Shown: piece after piece, positions 19,326 to 28,467 of the stretch
How positions within the stretch are numbered: the first letter of the stretch is position 1
How the letters are laid out: every line of letters starts with the position of its first letter
DNA from: Stenotrophomonas lacuserhaii
GTDB lineage: Bacteria; Pseudomonadota; Gammaproteobacteria; Xanthomonadales; Xanthomonadaceae
NCBI RefSeq assembly: GCF_014836545.1
Contig: NZ_JACSQS010000003.1
Coordinates: 1 to 64,000, forward strand
Length of the DNA: 64,000 bases
Direction: 5' to 3'
The notes under the pieces: model-generated
The model's database searches: none
The model's input: the letters and a program-made list of their open reading frames with translations, nothing else
What the model was told of the DNA's origin: nothing
Program-made: the position numbers and the translations under genes

Positions 19326-22280
19326 TCACCAATCCAAACGCAGGCCGATGTTCCCCTCCACGCTCCTGCGTTCGCGGTTGCGGTCCTCCAGGTCATGCGT
19401 GTAATCAGCCACCGCGTACGCGCTCACGTTGCGGTTGAAGCGCCCCACCACGCCCACGCCGACTTCCCACGCGCTGGTCTCCTGCCCCGCCACGATGCGG
19501 TTGCTGCCGAAGTCCACGCGGTTGTCACCGTCCAGCGTCTTCCAGTAATTGAGCTTGAAATACGGCTGCCAGCCGTTGTCGGCCAGTCCATGATCGCCGG
19601 CCAGGCGCAGGCCGATACGGCCGGTCCAGGCGTTGTCGGCACCGAAGCGGATCGCCGCCACCGCATCGGCCGCATCGTCCAGCGACTGCCGCTGCCAGAT
19701 GACCTGCAGCTGCGGTTCCAGCCACCACGACGACTGCCCCAGGCGCAGCAGCGGCTTGCCCGCTTCCAGCGAGGCACTGGTGCCATCGCCGCGGACGTCG
19801 ATGCCCAGCCCGCGGGTCGACCATGCCTGTCCGCGGTAACGGCTCTGCATCACCACCGCATCCAAATAGCCACCGGCAGTGCCGACACCCGTCCAGCTCA
19901 GGCCCACGTGCTTGTCATCCAGCCGGGTCTGGCCCACGTGCACGTTCTCCCAACCGAGCGCCAGGCCGGTGATGCGCCCGGTGGCGCGGGTGCGGCCGAC
20001 GAATACGCCCCACTGGCTGCGGAGGGTGCCAGCGTCGCTGGCATGCAGGTCGATGCCGGCCTGCAGTCCCTGCAGGTCGCCGTCGAAGCCGGTGAGCGCA
20101 TCGCCGTTCCAGTGCTGCTCCTCGCTGCTGCCGATCAAGCGGCCCCAGGCGGCGCGCGCGACGCCCTCGCCCGCCAGCAGGCGCTGTTCGCCCTGGCGCT
20201 CGTGGAAGGTACCCAGCGAGGCCTGCGATACCGTGCGCAGCAGCGAGGGAACCACCGTATACGCCGGTGTTTCCAACCGGTAGATCGGGGTCACAGCGGC
20301 CTGCGACGGGCGCGCGCCGGGCGTGGGCGGGGTGGCCAGCGGACCCGGCACCACGGCGATTTCATCGGGCACCGGCGGCGACGGGGTGAGGACCGGCGGG
20401 TCAACCGGCTCCGGCTCCGGTGGCGGTGCCGGCGGTGCCGGTTCGGGCGCCACCGGGTCCGGATCCGGGGCCTCCGGATCGACCGGCACATCGGGCGGCG
20501 GCGGTGGCGCCGGCGGCAGGACCGAGGGCGGCGTGCCGAGGTCTTCCGGCGGCGGCGGCTCCGGCAATGGCGGTGTGGTCGGCGCAGGCGCCGGGGCAGG
20601 ATCCGCGCTTGCCACGAGGGTCGAGCGCAGGTACCAGTTTTCAGCGGTGCCGCCGCTGACGCCGCCCTTGAACAGGAAGTACTCGTAGGCACCGGCAGCC
20701 ACCGGCGAGAACAGCGCGAAGGCATCCGCGCTGGTGGTGGCGCCGTTGCCTGCCTGCACCAGCAGGATGCCATCGGTGAGCGTCGCCCCGCCGGCGCCAC
20801 CGGCGTTGATCACGTCGATACCGGTGGTGCCGGTACCGGCGCCACCGGAGATCACCAGGCGGTCACTGGCCGAGCTGTCATCGCCCAGCACGGTGTTGAG
20901 GTACAGGCCACCGCCGTTGCCGGTGTAGTTGCCGTTGATGGTGAACACATCGCCGGCCACATCATTGCTGCTCATGTCGATGCGCCCGGCATTGAGCACG
21001 CTGGCCAACGACCCGGCAGCGAAGGCGGATACGCCGTTCGCCCCGCTGGAAAACAACGCACTGGTGGCATCGATATCCAGCGCCCCGGTGGTGGTGCCCG
21101 CATCGCCCAGCACCAGCGTGCCATCGAACGTCATCTGGCTGTCGTTGGCCAGCGCGATGCGTTCCCAGCCGGTGTAGCGCGCTACCGCGGCGGTCTTGAC
21201 GTTGTCCATCGCCAGCGCGTCGGTGCCGCTGCCGCCATCCAGCCGCGGTACCGCGCCCAGGTGCGATTCGTTGAGGTCGGACAGCCGCGCGGTGTCATCG
21301 CCCTCGCCCATGTCGATGAGGTCGTGCACGACCCCGCCACCACTCCAATCGAGGACGTCGTTGCCCACGCTCATGCGGATTTCGCCGCGCACCGTGCCGC
21401 CGGTGAGGGTCACCCTGTCATCGCCGCCACTGACACTGATGTTGCCGCCGATGTAGCCATCGGACAGGATGATCGTGTCGCGGCCGAAGCCGGTGACCAG
21501 GTTGCCATCGATGGTGCCGCCGGACATGTCGAACACGTTGTTGTCCAGCTTCATGTTGACCCGGCCGATGCGACCGCCGGTCATTTCGGCGTAGTCGCCA
21601 TCTTCGAACGCCCCGACGATGCGGCCACCGGTCATGCGGAACGAATCGAAATTGTCCCCCTGCAGCAGCGCCCCGAGGCTGCCATCGGTCATCAGGAAGC
21701 TGTCGGTGCCGCTGCCCTGCTGCACGGTGCCGGTGATGCTGCCACCGCTGACCTGCAGGCTGTCGGCACCGTCGCCCTGGTCCAGCGAGGCGAGGCTGCC
21801 CGCACGTATCACCGCCACATCGTCACCGCCGCCCTGCGTGGCCGCGCCTGTCAACGTACCGCCCTGCAGTTCCAGCCGGTCATTGCCGGCACCCTGCGCC
21901 AACGTGCCGCTGATGCTGCCCCCCGCGCGCAGGATGGCGGTGTCGTTGCCACCGCCCTGGGCGACATTGCCGATGATGGCCCCGGAGAGGTCGACCAGGT
22001 CGTCCCCTTCGCCCATCACCACGGCATCGGCGTTGCCCACATCGACCACCGCACCGGCCAGCAGTCGTACCGAGCCGCTTGCGGTGGCGTTGCTGCCGGT
22101 ACCCAGCGTGCTGGTCCACGGCGTGGGCGGGGCCGCGTCGCAGAGCGTGCTGGTGCCGCTGGTGATGCAGTCGGCACTCGCGTTGAGCGTGACCAGCAGC
22201 AGCGCGGTGCCTGCCATGGCCCGCGAGTGGAGGAGATCTGAGATGCTGAATGCAAGCCGGGAGGGTGCGGGAGGGTGCAA
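19326..22280 (-). CDS. type V autotransporter with repetitive beta-helix passenger
   Basis: A 984-residue outer-membrane autotransporter. Order: signal region (hydrophobic MAGTALLLVTLNASA at about 22-36); a passenger of about 470 residues built from short degenerate repeats such as GGSISGTLAQGAGNDRLELQ, typical of a right-handed beta-helix; a Pro-rich linker of about 100 residues (many PPP and EPXP blocks); and a C-terminal translocator barrel of about 270 residues ending in NIGLRLDW, an aromatic terminus recognised by the Bam complex. The TTG at 22280 has GGAGA eight bases upstream; ATG at 22217 is an alternative with a short signal. The passenger's function (adhesion, enzyme) cannot be read from the sequence. 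Confidence 0.85.
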   Translation of the reverse strand: MHPPAPSRLAFSISDLLHSRAMAGTALLLVTLNASADCITSGTSTLCDAAPPTPWTSTLGTGSNATASGSVRLLAGAVVDVGNADAVVMGEGDDLVDLSGAIIGNVAQGGGNDTAILRAGGSISGTLAQGAGNDRLELQGGTLTGAATQGGGDDVAVIRAGSLASLDQGDGADSLQVSGGSITGTVQQGSGTDSFLMTDGSLGALLQGDNFDSFRMTGGRIVGAFEDGDYAEMTGGRIGRVNMKLDNNVFDMSGGTIDGNLVTGFGRDTIILSDGYIGGNISVSGGDDRVTLTGGTVRGEIRMSVGNDVLDWSGGGVVHDLIDMGEGDDTARLSDLNESHLGAVPRLDGGSGTDALAMDNVKTAAVARYTGWERIALANDSQMTFDGTLVLGDAGTTTGALDIDATSALFSSGANGVSAFAAGSLASVLNAGRIDMSSNDVAGDVFTINGNYTGNGGGLYLNTVLGDDSSASDRLVISGGAGTGTTGIDVINAGGAGGATLTDGILLVQAGNGATTSADAFALFSPVAAGAYEYFLFKGGVSGGTAENWYLRSTLVASADPAPAPAPTTPPLPEPPPPEDLGTPPSVLPPAPPPPPDVPVDPEAPDPDPVAPEPAPPAPPPEPEPVDPPVLTPSPPVPDEIAVVPGPLATPPTPGARPSQAAVTPIYRLETPAYTVVPSLLRTVSQASLGTFHERQGEQRLLAGEGVARAAWGRLIGSSEEQHWNGDALTGFDGDLQGLQAGIDLHASDAGTLRSQWGVFVGRTRATGRITGLALGWENVHVGQTRLDDKHVGLSWTGVGTAGGYLDAVVMQSRYRGQAWSTRGLGIDVRGDGTSASLEAGKPLLRLGQSSWWLEPQLQVIWQRQSLDDAADAVAAIRFGADNAWTGRIGLRLAGDHGLADNGWQPYFKLNYWKTLDGDNRVDFGSNRIVAGQETSAWEVGVGVVGRFNRNVSAYAVADYTHDLEDRNRERRSVEGNIGLRLDW

Positions 22281-22533
22281 GGACCGTTCTCCATCATCAT
22301 GATCGGAAGATACGAAATGCCGCTGGATGTGTCGGCACCGACACCCATCTCGTGTCCGCCTGGATGCGGCGGTTGTCCCGGAATGTCCCCTGCGTCAGGT
22401 GCCGCCTTGAATGCGCTGCAACCGCAGTCTGCCACCGGGTTCTACGTAAATTCCACATTTAAATGTGAGGCCGTTCACACATTGGATGTGGACGGGCCTT
22501 GGGCTCACGCGCCGCGAACAGGACTAAACAGGT
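22281..22533. promoter_or_regulatory. autotransporter upstream region with two CACAT/ATGTG palindromes
   Basis: A 253-base region upstream of the autotransporter and downstream of nagX. It holds CACATTTAAATGTG (22454-22467), a perfect 14-bp palindrome, and 10 bases later CACATTGGATGTG (22478-22490), a second copy with the same half-sites. Two spaced dyads suggest a dimeric regulator binding site. The palindromes lie about 175-210 bases upstream of the start codon. Confidence 0.55.
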
Positions 22534-23601
22534 TCAGATCTTCAGGTAGATGCGGCGTGCGTCCAGCCACCACGCCACCGCCCACCACGCAGCGACAAAG
22601 GAAACCGCGATCAGCAGCGAGGCCGTCGCCAGCTGCGTCGGCATTGCGCCAGCGGCAGCGTTCCAGGCCGCCTGCCAGAGCCCGCTGGCGCCCAGCAGCA
22701 CCGACATCACCGATGCGCCGAGATAAACGGTTATGGCGTTCACGCCGAAGCGGCGCCCCAATGCCGGCCAGCCGCGCTGGTCGATCAGCCAATGCGCGGC
22801 GAGCAGGGCGATGATCGCCAGGCCCCCCGTCCAGAGCACATACGGCGGCGTCCACAGATTCTTGTTGAGTGGCAGCCACACTGCTGCCGCCAGGCCGATG
22901 GCCAGCAGCAGCGCGCCGCCGATGGCCAGCCGCAGGGCTGCGGCGGCACGCAGCATCTGCCCCGCCAGCAGCCCCAGCAGCGTGGTCGCCAGCGCACCCA
23001 GCGTGCTCATCAGCCCTTCTGGATCATGGCCCAGTCCGCTCGCCGCCTCGTACTGGTAGATCCATGGGGCGAACAACGCGGTGTCCAGCCGGCTCACCGG
23101 GTTGAGCAGCGGCAGCAGCGTATCGGCGCCCAGCAACAGACTGGAATAGCCTGCAAGCAGCAGCACCAGCGCCGCCCACTGCAACCGCTGGCGCGCGTAC
23201 ACCGCCAGCAATCCCACCAGCGCCGAGCACACCGCGATGCGCTGCAGGACGCCCCAGAGGCGGTAGTGCGGCAGCTCCAGCAGCCACCACGCAAGCGCGT
23301 GCAGCAGCAGGCCGGCCAGCAGGATCCGCAGTGCGCGGGTCAGCACGCCGCGCGCCAGCGCAGGCCGTGCCGCTGCGTTCGCTGCGCGTGGCACCACGCT
23401 GAACGCCATCGACACGCCGACCAGGAACAGGAAAAACGGAAACACCAGGTCGGTCGGCGTGCAGCCATGCCATGCCGCATGCAGCAACGGCGCATGCACA
23501 TGGCCCCAGTCACCCGGGTTGTTGACCAGCAACATCGCCGCCACCGTGATCCCGCGCAGTGCATCGATCGATGCCAGGCGCGTGCCGGCGGCCGTGCTCA
23601 T
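22534..23601 (-). CDS. nagX: NagX-like multi-pass membrane protein (heparan-alpha-glucosaminide acetyltransferase family)
   Basis: A 355-residue inner-membrane protein with about ten hydrophobic segments and the N-terminal signature RLASIDALRGITVAAMLLVNNPG, followed by DLVFPFFLFLVGVSM. This is diagnostic of the DUF5009/HGSNAT-like family. Homologues are regularly found in GlcNAc operons of Xanthomonas and Shewanella and are called NagX there; the biochemical role is unproven. The start ATG overlaps the nagA stop (ATGA), indicating translational coupling. It is the last gene of the minus-strand nag operon. Confidence 0.87.
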   Translation of the reverse strand: MSTAAGTRLASIDALRGITVAAMLLVNNPGDWGHVHAPLLHAAWHGCTPTDLVFPFFLFLVGVSMAFSVVPRAANAAARPALARGVLTRALRILLAGLLLHALAWWLLELPHYRLWGVLQRIAVCSALVGLLAVYARQRLQWAALVLLLAGYSSLLLGADTLLPLLNPVSRLDTALFAPWIYQYEAASGLGHDPEGLMSTLGALATTLLGLLAGQMLRAAAALRLAIGGALLLAIGLAAAVWLPLNKNLWTPPYVLWTGGLAIIALLAAHWLIDQRGWPALGRRFGVNAITVYLGASVMSVLLGASGLWQAAWNAAAGAMPTQLATASLLIAVSFVAAWWAVAWWLDARRIYLKI

Positions 23602-24746
23602 GCCGCTTCGTACTGCCCGGCAATCCAGGTGCCGCGCACCTGCAGGGCATCGTCCAGCAGCACCAGGTCGGCCTGGAAGCCCTCGGCGATATGTCCCATC
23701 CGGTCATCCACGTTGAGGAAGCGCGCCGGGTAGGTCGAGGCCATGCGTGCGGCTTCGGCCAGTGGCTGGCCGAGCAGCTGCACGGTGTTGCGCACCGCCG
23801 TGGCCATGTCCAGCGCGGAACCGGCCAGCGACCCGGCCGCGTTGCGCACCACGCCGTCCACAGCGGTGATGATCTCCCCGTACAGCTCGTAACTGGGGTC
23901 ATCCGCACCGACCGGCGGCATCGCATCGGTCACCAGCAACAGGCGGCCGCGCGGCTTGGCGGCCAGCGCAACGCGCAGGCTGCCCGGATGCACGTGCACG
24001 CCATCGACGATGATCCCGACCCAGCTGTCCCGGTCTTCCAGCGCAGCACCCACCGCACCTGGCTCACGGCCCTGCAACGGTGACATCGCGTTGTACAGGT
24101 GGGTGAAGCCGCGGATACCGGCATCCAGCCCGGCGCGTGCTTCTTCGTAGGTGGCCGCGGTGTGCCCGGCCGCCACGATCACGCCACGCTCCACCAGCGC
24201 GCGGATGGTCTCCAGCGGCACCCGTTCCGGCGCCAGCGTCAGCAGGGTCACGCCATTGTCCAGTGATGCCGCCAGCGCGACCTCATCGGCGTCCGGCACG
24301 CGGAACTTGCTGACGTCGTGCGTGCCTTTGCGGGCCGGCGCGATATAGGGACCTTCCAGGTGGATGCCGATCACGCCGGGCACCCCCTGCGCGATGGCAT
24401 CGTGGGTGGCAGTGATCGCCGCGCGCATCACCTGCAGGTCATCGCTGATCAGCGTCGGCAGCAGCGCGGTGGTGCCGAAGCGGCGATGCGCCGCGGCGAT
24501 CGTGCGCAGGGTCGGCACGTCCGGCGTGTTGTTGAACAAGGCGCCGCCGCCGCCATTGACCTGCACGTCGATGAAGCCCGGCAGCAGCCAACCACCGCCC
24601 AGATCGACCTGCTCGTCGGCCTGCCCCAGCGACGGCGCCGCGTCGGGCAGCACCGCGCTGATGCGGCCATCTTCGATCACCAGCGCGAGGTCATCGCGGA
24701 ACTCGTCGCCCACCAGCATCCGGGCATTGCGCAGCACCTGCTTCAT
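23598..24746 (-). CDS. nagA: N-acetylglucosamine-6-phosphate deacetylase
   Basis: Removes the acetyl group of GlcNAc-6-P to give GlcN-6-P in the cytoplasm. The 382-residue amidohydrolase shows the family landmarks IDVQVNGGGG, GIHLEGPYI (metal-ligand Glu), VAAGHTAATYEEA (His), FTHLYNAMSP (His) and VTDAMPPVG (catalytic Asp). ATG 24746 shares its A with the TGA stop of the upstream sugar-phosphate isomerase gene (TGATG), and the 3' end overlaps nagX. It is thus the middle of a tightly coupled operon. Confidence 0.95.
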   Translation of the reverse strand: MKQVLRNARMLVGDEFRDDLALVIEDGRISAVLPDAAPSLGQADEQVDLGGGWLLPGFIDVQVNGGGGALFNNTPDVPTLRTIAAAHRRFGTTALLPTLISDDLQVMRAAITATHDAIAQGVPGVIGIHLEGPYIAPARKGTHDVSKFRVPDADEVALAASLDNGVTLLTLAPERVPLETIRALVERGVIVAAGHTAATYEEARAGLDAGIRGFTHLYNAMSPLQGREPGAVGAALEDRDSWVGIIVDGVHVHPGSLRVALAAKPRGRLLLVTDAMPPVGADDPSYELYGEIITAVDGVVRNAAGSLAGSALDMATAVRNTVQLLGQPLAEAARMASTYPARFLNVDDRMGHIAEGFQADLVLLDDALQVRGTWIAGQYEAA

Positions 24747-25774
24747 CAGACGGTCTCCGTGACCTTGTTCAGATGCGGCGGCAGGTCCGGGTTGTGCCCG
24801 CGACGCAGCGCCAGCGCATTGATCGCGCGGTAGAAGCTCTGCACCGTCAGCAGCGGTGCGCACAATGGATGCGGCGCGGCGGCCAAGGGCAGGTCTCCGC
24901 CGGCGCCCGCCAGCCAGACCTGCGCACCGCGCGCGGCGAATTCATCGGCCACCGCGCGCGTACCGGCGCCTGTTTCGTCCGGCTGGGCGAAGGCCAGCAC
25001 CGGGAAGCCCGGCCCGACCAGCGCCATCGGTCCGTGCTTGACCTCCGCCGAGCTGTACGCCTCGGCATGCAGGCCACAGGTTTCCTTGAACTTCAGCGCC
25101 GCTTCCTGGGCCGCGCCGAGACCGAGGCCACGCCCCAGCACGAACAGATTGGAGGCCTCCACCAGGCCCTCGGTGACCGCGCTCCAGTCCGCCTGCCAGG
25201 CCTCGCGCAGGGCCGCCGGCAGCGCGTCCAGCGCCGCGCGCAGCGCGCTGTCCTGTTTCCAGTACGCGGCCAGCTGCAGCACGGCGGCCAGCGAGGCGAG
25301 ATAACTCTTTGTCGCCGCGACGCTGCGCTCGGCCCCGGCGTGCAGCGGGATCACCGTATCGGCCAGCTGCGCCAACGGCGAATCCTCCACGTTGACCAGC
25401 GCCACCACGCGCGCGCCGGCGGCCTTGGCCGCCTCCGCATTGCGCAGCAGGTCCGGGCTCTTGCCGGACTGCGAGATCACGATGAACAACGCCCCGCGCA
25501 GCTGCAGCGGCGCGGCGTATACCGATCCCACCGATGGCGAAGCCGACGCCACCACCAGCCCCAGCTGGGTCTCCAGCAGGTACTTGGCATAGGTCGCCGC
25601 ATGGTCCGAACTGCCGCGCGCGCAGGTCACCACGAACGGTGGCGGCGCAGCGCGCAGGCTGGCGGCCAGCGTTTCCATCACGCCATGGTTGCGCGCGAAC
25701 TGGGCGGCGATGACATCGGCCGCTTCGGCGGCTTCGCGGAACATCAACGTGTCGGCAGGGGCTGGCAGGGTCAT
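24746..25774 (-). CDS. nagB-II: glucosamine-6-phosphate deaminase, SIS-domain type (NagB-II)
   Basis: Converts GlcN-6-P to fructose-6-P and ammonia. The 342-residue protein consists of two SIS domains and lacks the glutaminase domain of GlmS. Landmarks are VTCARGSSDHAATYAKY, FIVISQSGKSPDLL, SVAATKSYLASL and AEVKHGPMALVG. This is the alternative NagB-II type of Shewanella and Xanthomonas GlcNAc pathways. The ATG at 25774 is preferred. A TTG at 25786 overlapping the stop of the regulator gene is also possible, and neither has an obvious ribosome site, which suggests coupling to the upstream gene. Confidence 0.9.
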   Translation of the reverse strand: MTLPAPADTLMFREAAEAADVIAAQFARNHGVMETLAASLRAAPPPFVVTCARGSSDHAATYAKYLLETQLGLVVASASPSVGSVYAAPLQLRGALFIVISQSGKSPDLLRNAEAAKAAGARVVALVNVEDSPLAQLADTVIPLHAGAERSVAATKSYLASLAAVLQLAAYWKQDSALRAALDALPAALREAWQADWSAVTEGLVEASNLFVLGRGLGLGAAQEAALKFKETCGLHAEAYSSAEVKHGPMALVGPGFPVLAFAQPDETGAGTRAVADEFAARGAQVWLAGAGGDLPLAAAPHPLCAPLLTVQSFYRAINALALRRGHNPDLPPHLNKVTETV

Positions 25775-25782
25775 GGCGGTAC

Positions 25783-26850
25783 TCAAGGAGGATCGGAAGA
25801 AAGGGCGCGCGCGGCGGCCGGACGCATCGGCGCGGTCGAACCACGCACCACCAGCTGTGGCACGAAGCCCTGGTTGTGCAGCGGCGACGGCGCATCGTCG
25901 TACGCATCGCTGCGCAGCTGTGCGATCAGCAGGCGCGCGGCATGCCGGGCGATGTCTTCGGTGGCCTGTTTGGCGGTGGTCAGCGGCGGCCAGGACTGGC
26001 GCGAAAACGGACTGTCCTCGAAGCCGGCGATGGACAGGTCGTAGGGCACGTTCATGCCGGCCGACTTCGCTGCCGCCAGTACGCCGGCGGCGATTTCATC
26101 GTTGGACCCGAAGATGGCGGTCGGCGGCTCGCGCAGCGCGAGCAGGCGCCGTGCACCGCGGAATCCATCGTCGAAGGTGTAATCGCCCTGCACCACCAGG
26201 TGCTTGTCCACGGTCATGCCGTAGTCCTTCAACGCGGCCTCGTAACCGGCATGGCGCTCCACCGACGAACGGTGTGAACTACCGCCCCACAGGAAGCCGA
26301 TCCGCTGGTGGCCAAGCTGGATCAGGTGCTCGGTGACTTCGTAGGCGGCCTCGCGGTCGTCGACGAACACGCAGGCCCCGTCGGCGGGATCTTCGGTAGC
26401 GGCGATGATGCGCACCAGCTTGATGCCGCGCGCGGTCAAGGCCTGCACCAGGTCGCGGCGCTCGGACATCGGCGCGGTCAGCACCAGCCCGGCCAGTCGC
26501 GAACGCTGTACCCAGTCGGCCAGCTCTTCAGCCAGCAGCGGCGAGCTGGAATCGCAGGGGTGGATCTGCAGGCCGAAGCCGGTCTCGCGGCAGGCCGCCA
26601 GCACGCCGTTCTGCACGCCGATGATGTGGTACGGGTTGGGGTTGTCATACACCAGCCCGACCACGAAGGTGGTGCCGCTGCGCAGGTTGCGCGCCGAGGG
26701 ATCCGGCTCGTAATCCAGCTCGGCCACCGCACGCAGCACCCGCGCGCGGGTGGCCTGCATCACCGACGGTTCGTTGTTGATGACGCGCGACACGGTCTTC
26801 AGCGAGACCTTGGCCTTCTCGGCGACGTCCTTGATTGTGGCTCTGCGCAT
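25783..26850 (-). CDS. LacI-family transcriptional regulator of GlcNAc genes
   Basis: A 355-residue LacI/GalR-type repressor. The N-terminal helix-turn-helix (TIKDVAEKAKVSLKTVSRVINNEP) is followed by the hinge (YEPDPSARNLRSG) and a periplasmic-binding-protein-like effector domain with TAIFGSNDEIAAGV and AGFEDSPFS. It lies inside the nag operon between the transporter and nagB-II, so GlcNAc or its phosphate is the likely inducer. Palindromes with the half-site TGACA in the divergent nagP/kinase promoter region are its probable operators. ATG 26850 with GGGGA upstream is preferred; ATG 26883 would add 11 residues. Homologues in Xanthomonas have been called NagR or NagQ. Confidence 0.88.
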   Translation of the reverse strand: MRRATIKDVAEKAKVSLKTVSRVINNEPSVMQATRARVLRAVAELDYEPDPSARNLRSGTTFVVGLVYDNPNPYHIIGVQNGVLAACRETGFGLQIHPCDSSSPLLAEELADWVQRSRLAGLVLTAPMSERRDLVQALTARGIKLVRIIAATEDPADGACVFVDDREAAYEVTEHLIQLGHQRIGFLWGGSSHRSSVERHAGYEAALKDYGMTVDKHLVVQGDYTFDDGFRGARRLLALREPPTAIFGSNDEIAAGVLAAAKSAGMNVPYDLSIAGFEDSPFSRQSWPPLTTAKQATEDIARHAARLLIAQLRSDAYDDAPSPLHNQGFVPQLVVRGSTAPMRPAAARALSSDPP

Positions 26851-26892
26851 TGCCGTTCCCCGCGGTTGATCCGTGGCGTCCATGATCGCCGA

Positions 26893-28182
26893 TCAGGCAG
26901 CGTCGCGCGGCAGGCCCGCGCGGTGCCCGATGGTCGAATAGAACAGGATGTACAGGTAGCACGGGACCATCAGCAGCAGGAACACCAGCTGGAAGTCGAC
27001 ATGCTGCTTGAGCACGGCAAAGGCCTGCGGAATGATCGCACCGCCGGCGATGCCCATCACCAGCAGCGCCGAACCGGTCTCGGTGAAGCGGCCCAGGCCG
27101 CGGATCGCGAGCGGGAAGATCGCGGGCCACATCATCGCGTTGGCGAACCCGAGCAGTGCCACGAAGGCGACCGACGCATAACCATGGGTGAAGTAGGCCC
27201 CCAGGCAGAACAGCACGCCAAGCGAGGCGGAAATGCTCAGGTAGCGCGACTGGGAAACAAAACGGGGGATCAGCAGCAGGCCCACCACGTAGCCCACCAG
27301 CATCGCCCCCAAGGTAAGGGAGGTGAACATCTTGGTCTGGTCCAGCGGCAGGTCGAATCCGTGGCCGTAGGTGCCGATGGCATCACCGGCCATCACTTCC
27401 ACGCCCACATAGACGAACAGGCACAGCACGCCCAGCCACAGGTGCGGGAACTGGAAAATGCTGCTGCGTTCGATCCCGCCCTTGCCGGCCGGTGCGGCAT
27501 TGGCCTCGGAGGATTTCAGTTCGGGCAGCGGCGAGAACAGCACCGCCACCGACAGCACCACCAGCAGCGCGGCCATGCCCAGGTAAGGCGCATGGATCTT
27601 GGCGGCGAAGTCGTTGAGCAGTGCCGCGCGGGTTGCCACGTCGGCCTGCTCCACCGCGGTGGAGAGATCGCCCACGCCATGCAGTACCAGCGTGCCGATC
27701 AGCACCGGCGCGAGCATGCCGGCGATCTTGTTGCAGATGCCCATCAGCGCGATGCGCCGCGCTGCGGTTTCAATCGGCCCCAGGATGCTGATGTACGGAT
27801 TGATCGCGGTCTGCAGCAGTGCCAGGCCGCTGCCGATGATGAAAAGACCGCCCAGCGCGCCCGGATACCAGCGTTGGGTGGCGAACTCACCGAAAGTGGC
27901 TGCACCGGCGGCCATCACCAGCAGGCTCAGGCTCAGCCCTTTCTTCATGCCGGTACGGCGCAGAATCCACGAGGACGGCAGCGCCAGGAAAAAGTAGGAC
28001 AGGTAGAACACCATCAGCACCAGGAACGCGCCCACCTCGTCGAGCTCGAAGGCCAGTTTGACGAAGGTGATCAGCGGTCCATTGAGCCAGGTGAAGAAGC
28101 CGATCAGGAAGAACAACACGCCGACGATGGCGATGGACGTGGTGACGCTGGTACGCGCACCTGCAGCGTGGACGGCGGACAT
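26893..28182 (-). CDS. nagP: N-acetylglucosamine inner-membrane transporter (MFS, FucP/NagP family)
   Basis: A 429-residue major facilitator with about 12 hydrophobic segments. The GVLFFLIGFFTWLNGPLI segment (TM1), LPSSWILRRTGMKKG between TM2 and TM3, and LLQTAINPYISILGP are typical of the glucose/galactose/fucose transporter (FucP) group that includes NagP. It would import GlcNAc released in the periplasm by the GH20 enzyme encoded nearby. ATG 28182 has AGGAG seven bases upstream. It is the first gene of the minus-strand operon. Confidence 0.9.
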   Translation of the reverse strand: MSAVHAAGARTSVTTSIAIVGVLFFLIGFFTWLNGPLITFVKLAFELDEVGAFLVLMVFYLSYFFLALPSSWILRRTGMKKGLSLSLLVMAAGAATFGEFATQRWYPGALGGLFIIGSGLALLQTAINPYISILGPIETAARRIALMGICNKIAGMLAPVLIGTLVLHGVGDLSTAVEQADVATRAALLNDFAAKIHAPYLGMAALLVVLSVAVLFSPLPELKSSEANAAPAGKGGIERSSIFQFPHLWLGVLCLFVYVGVEVMAGDAIGTYGHGFDLPLDQTKMFTSLTLGAMLVGYVVGLLLIPRFVSQSRYLSISASLGVLFCLGAYFTHGYASVAFVALLGFANAMMWPAIFPLAIRGLGRFTETGSALLVMGIAGGAIIPQAFAVLKQHVDFQLVFLLLMVPCYLYILFYSTIGHRAGLPRDAA

Positions 28183-28233
28183 CGGCAAGGCTCCTGCTGC
28201 GACTCCGCGCAGGGCGTCGTCGACGAGTGGCTG

Positions 28234-28249
28234 GGAACAACGTTGTCAC
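28234..28249. promoter_or_regulatory. LacI-type operator candidate near nagP
   Basis: Palindrome centred on ACAACGTTGT (28237-28246) with the right half extended to GTTGTCA. It has the central CG typical of LacI-family operators and shares the half-site with the second palindrome at 28468-28485. It lies about 55 bases upstream of nagP, downstream of a minus-strand TTGACA (28280-28275), where a bound repressor would block transcription. Confidence 0.65.
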
Positions 28250-28467
28250 ATTCTTTCGACGGGCATAGGGACTTTGTCAACTCACAAAATCCTCCCCACT
28301 GTATTTGCTGCAATGCCGCATCCTCGTGGCTGTCGGACACACTGAACGCGCTGGACCGCTCAAGCGCATGCGCGGCGGATGTTTGCCCCAAGGAAGCGGG
28401 ACCGGCATGTAATCGTTTTCTGCGGAAACCATCTCTTGCGATGCAGCAACGAAAAATTCACGAAGCC

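Noticed and set aside
19395..22241. 948-codon frame antisense to the autotransporter
   Set aside because: Length is a by-product of the GC-rich repetitive passenger; residues are mostly Ala/Arg/His/Val/Gly with no fold signature.
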